NCBI RefSeq assembly: GCF_030818575.1
Contig: NZ_JAUTAL010000001.1
Coordinates: 2,294,001 to 2,358,000, forward strand
Direction of reading: 5' to 3'
Length of the DNA stretch: 64,000 nt
Source: Chryseobacterium camelliae
Lineage (GTDB): Bacteria; Bacteroidota; Bacteroidia; Flavobacteriales; Weeksellaceae
The notes beneath the pieces are model-generated. The model searched no databases, was not told where the DNA came from, and worked only from the letters and a program-made list of their open reading frames with translations. Of the stretch, positions 63,198 through 64,000 are shown piece after piece (positions within the stretch are counted from its first letter, which is position 1; each line of letters starts with the position of its first letter). The translations under genes were made by a program, and so were the position numbers.

Positions 63198-63416
63198 TCA
63201 GGATAATCTCACCAGTACAGGCAAGGAAATTTCCAGCGCATTGGCCAATTCCAGCAAAGTATACAGGGTAGGATTGACTTTACCGTTTTCCAGTTTTTCA
63301 ATTGCCTGACGGTCTTTGTTGCAGGCACGGGCAAGATCAGACTGGCTCCAGCCCTTCTGTTCACGAAGTTCAATGATACGCGCACCTAATGCTTTTTTTA
63401 GTTGATCTCTGGTCAT
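63198..63416 (-). CDS. XRE-family HTH regulator
   Basis: 72-residue Cro/CI-type HTH protein: RIIELREQKGWSQSDLARACNKDRQAIEKLENGKVNPTLYTLLELANALEI, with the recognition helix in the middle. Divergent from the SymE-like gene across 94 bases; the first of three 18-bp palindromes begins 10 bases upstream of its ATG, so it probably autoregulates and represses the SymE-like gene. Confidence 0.9.
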   Translation of the reverse strand: MTRDQLKKALGARIIELREQKGWSQSDLARACNKDRQAIEKLENGKVNPTLYTLLELANALEISLPVLVRLS

Positions 63417-63425
63417 GATTCAAAT

Positions 63426-63443
63426 GTCAGCCAATTTGCTGAC
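63426..63443. promoter_or_regulatory. Operator-like palindrome 1
   Basis: GTCAGCCAATTTGCTGAC, 8 of 9 positions symmetrical, ten bases from the XRE start codon. All three palindromes share GTCA-N10-TGAC. Confidence 0.6.
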
Positions 63444-63449
63444 AAAAAC

Positions 63450-63467
63450 GTCATATTTTTATATGAC
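63450..63467. promoter_or_regulatory. Operator-like palindrome 2
   Basis: GTCATATTTTTATATGAC, 7 of 9 positions symmetrical, between the two genes. Confidence 0.6.
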
Positions 63468-63484
63468 ATATCATTATTTGTCTT

Positions 63485-63492
63485 TATATTTG
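63485..63492 (+). promoter_or_regulatory. -7 box of the SymE-like gene
   Basis: TATATTTG immediately followed by palindrome 3, so a protein bound to the palindrome would block initiation. Confidence 0.6.
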
Positions 63493-63509
63493 TCATATAA
63501 TTATATGAC
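63492..63509. promoter_or_regulatory. Operator-like palindrome 3 at the SymE-like promoter
   Basis: GTCATATAATTATATGAC, perfectly symmetrical 18-bp palindrome, sharing its first base with the -7 box and ending one base before the ATG at 63511. Confidence 0.65.
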
Positions 63510-63510
63510 A

Positions 63511-63690
63511 ATGATTAGATCAAGAAAATTAAAAGTTCAGAAAAAATATCAAATCCGCACTTATGGTATGGTGACTGTTCCTGAAATAAGACTTACCGGA
63601 AAATGGCTTATTCGGTCAGGATTTAAGGAAGGGCAACGGGTCAATATCCAGCAGAGAAAAGACATGATCATCATCACCATTGATCGTTAA
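63511..63690 (+). CDS. SymE-like toxin-family protein
   Basis: 59 residues from the ATG at 63511 (an ATG two codons upstream lies inside a palindrome). SymE pattern: basic start MIRSRKLKVQKKYQIRTYG, then PEIRLTGKWLIRSGFKEGQRVNIQQRKDMIIITI, matching the IRLSGKWLxxAGF core of the family. SymE proteins have an AbrB-like fold and can bind nucleic acid; in E. coli SymE is controlled by the SOS response and antisense RNA SymR. Here an XRE regulator with shared palindromes faces it instead. Confidence 0.78.
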   Translation: MIRSRKLKVQKKYQIRTYGMVTVPEIRLTGKWLIRSGFKEGQRVNIQQRKDMIIITIDR

Positions 63691-63793
63691 AATTAAAGGT
63701 AATTGAATTGAATTGCATTATTATTCCTTTCATAAAATACCATTAATCCTTTAAAGTACTTAAAATTAAAGGGTTAATGGTAAATCTGGCAGA

Positions 63794-64000
63794 TTAATCG
63801 TGTACGACTCTTTTATGACGGAGCATCCACGGAACAACACAATAAAATGCAATGGCAACAATGATTAATACCAATCCGGTTCCGATCCACAGCACTGTAA
63901 AGCCGAATTTTTCAGCAATCCAGGTTCCTAAGGAAGGGGTAATAATGAACGCAATAGAAAAGGATATTCCGTTGAGCCCCATATAGGCTCCTTTGTTATT
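63794..64000 (-). CDS. MFS-type transporter, C-terminal end (cut by the window edge)
   Basis: Only the last 68 codons are visible; the frame is open to base 64000, so ATG 63982 is not the real start. Two membrane helices (ISFSIAFIITPSLGTWIAEKFG and VLWIGTGLVLIIVAIAFYCVV) and a basic tail (LRHKRVVHD) fit the end of a 12-helix major facilitator protein. Substrate unknown. Confidence 0.72.
   Translation of the reverse strand, partial: NNKGAYMGLNGISFSIAFIITPSLGTWIAEKFGFTVLWIGTGLVLIIVAIAFYCVVPWMLRHKRVVHD

Overview
The window looks like a chromosomal segment from a flavobacterium of the Chryseobacterium group (Bacteroidota, Weeksellaceae-like). Evidence: a type IX secretion/gliding locus (gldJ, porU, porV), a complete Bat operon, a mevalonate-pathway gene, A-rich leaders without Shine-Dalgarno sequences, many TAnnTTTG (-7) promoter boxes, and intergenic repeats of the type common in this genus. 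I saw no rRNA, tRNA, CRISPR array, insertion sequence or prophage.

Layout. 1-6.0 kb: gldJ (cut by the left edge), divergent from porU-porV. 6.2-9.1 kb: a FUSC membrane protein convergent with a phosphopantetheinyl transferase. 9.1-10.4 kb: ahcY, broken by one extra A. 10.6-20.1 kb: housekeeping genes (yiaA-like, purE, EamA exporter, lipoprotein, cation/proton antiporter, purK, DUF1543, TauE/SafE plus DUF1634, VOC, EEP phosphatase). 20.1-24.1 kb: minus-strand operon of a SDR-like epimerase, a long-chain acyl-CoA ligase and mvaD. 24.2-26.8 kb: a compact graspetide (microviridin-type RiPP) cluster with two precursor genes and two ATP-grasp ligases, bounded by a terminator and carrying an internal attenuator. 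26.9-35.0 kb: esterase, pdxJ, mscS, DUF456, small exported protein, ung, GNAT, mutS2. 35.1-38.7 kb: exported protein, a cobalamin riboswitch placed upstream of an acyl-CoA thioesterase, HD phosphohydrolase, and a frameshifted cytochrome P450. 38.9-43.4 kb: padR-pspC, a possible 20-residue peptide gene, an acyltransferase, hotdog thioesterase and isochorismate synthase (menaquinone). 43.6-52.3 kb: MarC, then the Bat operon moxR-GNAT-DUF58-DUF4381-like-batA-batB-batC-batD. 52.6-60.9 kb: dinB, rlmB, DUF6263 lipoprotein, small membrane protein, YfhO, a family 4 glycosyltransferase, a lipoprotein, ypdA. 61-64 kb: a TonB-dependent receptor, a divergent XRE regulator/SymE-like toxin pair with three palindromic operators, and the end of an MFS transporter.

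Most notable: (i) the graspetide cluster; (ii) six genes in which TAnnTTTG lies exactly four bases before the start codon, implying leaderless mRNAs; (iii) the cobalamin riboswitch with no obvious B12 gene behind it; (iv) the XRE/SymE-like module; (v) two housekeeping-type genes each broken by a single extra base in an A-run, which suggests consensus errors in the assembly.
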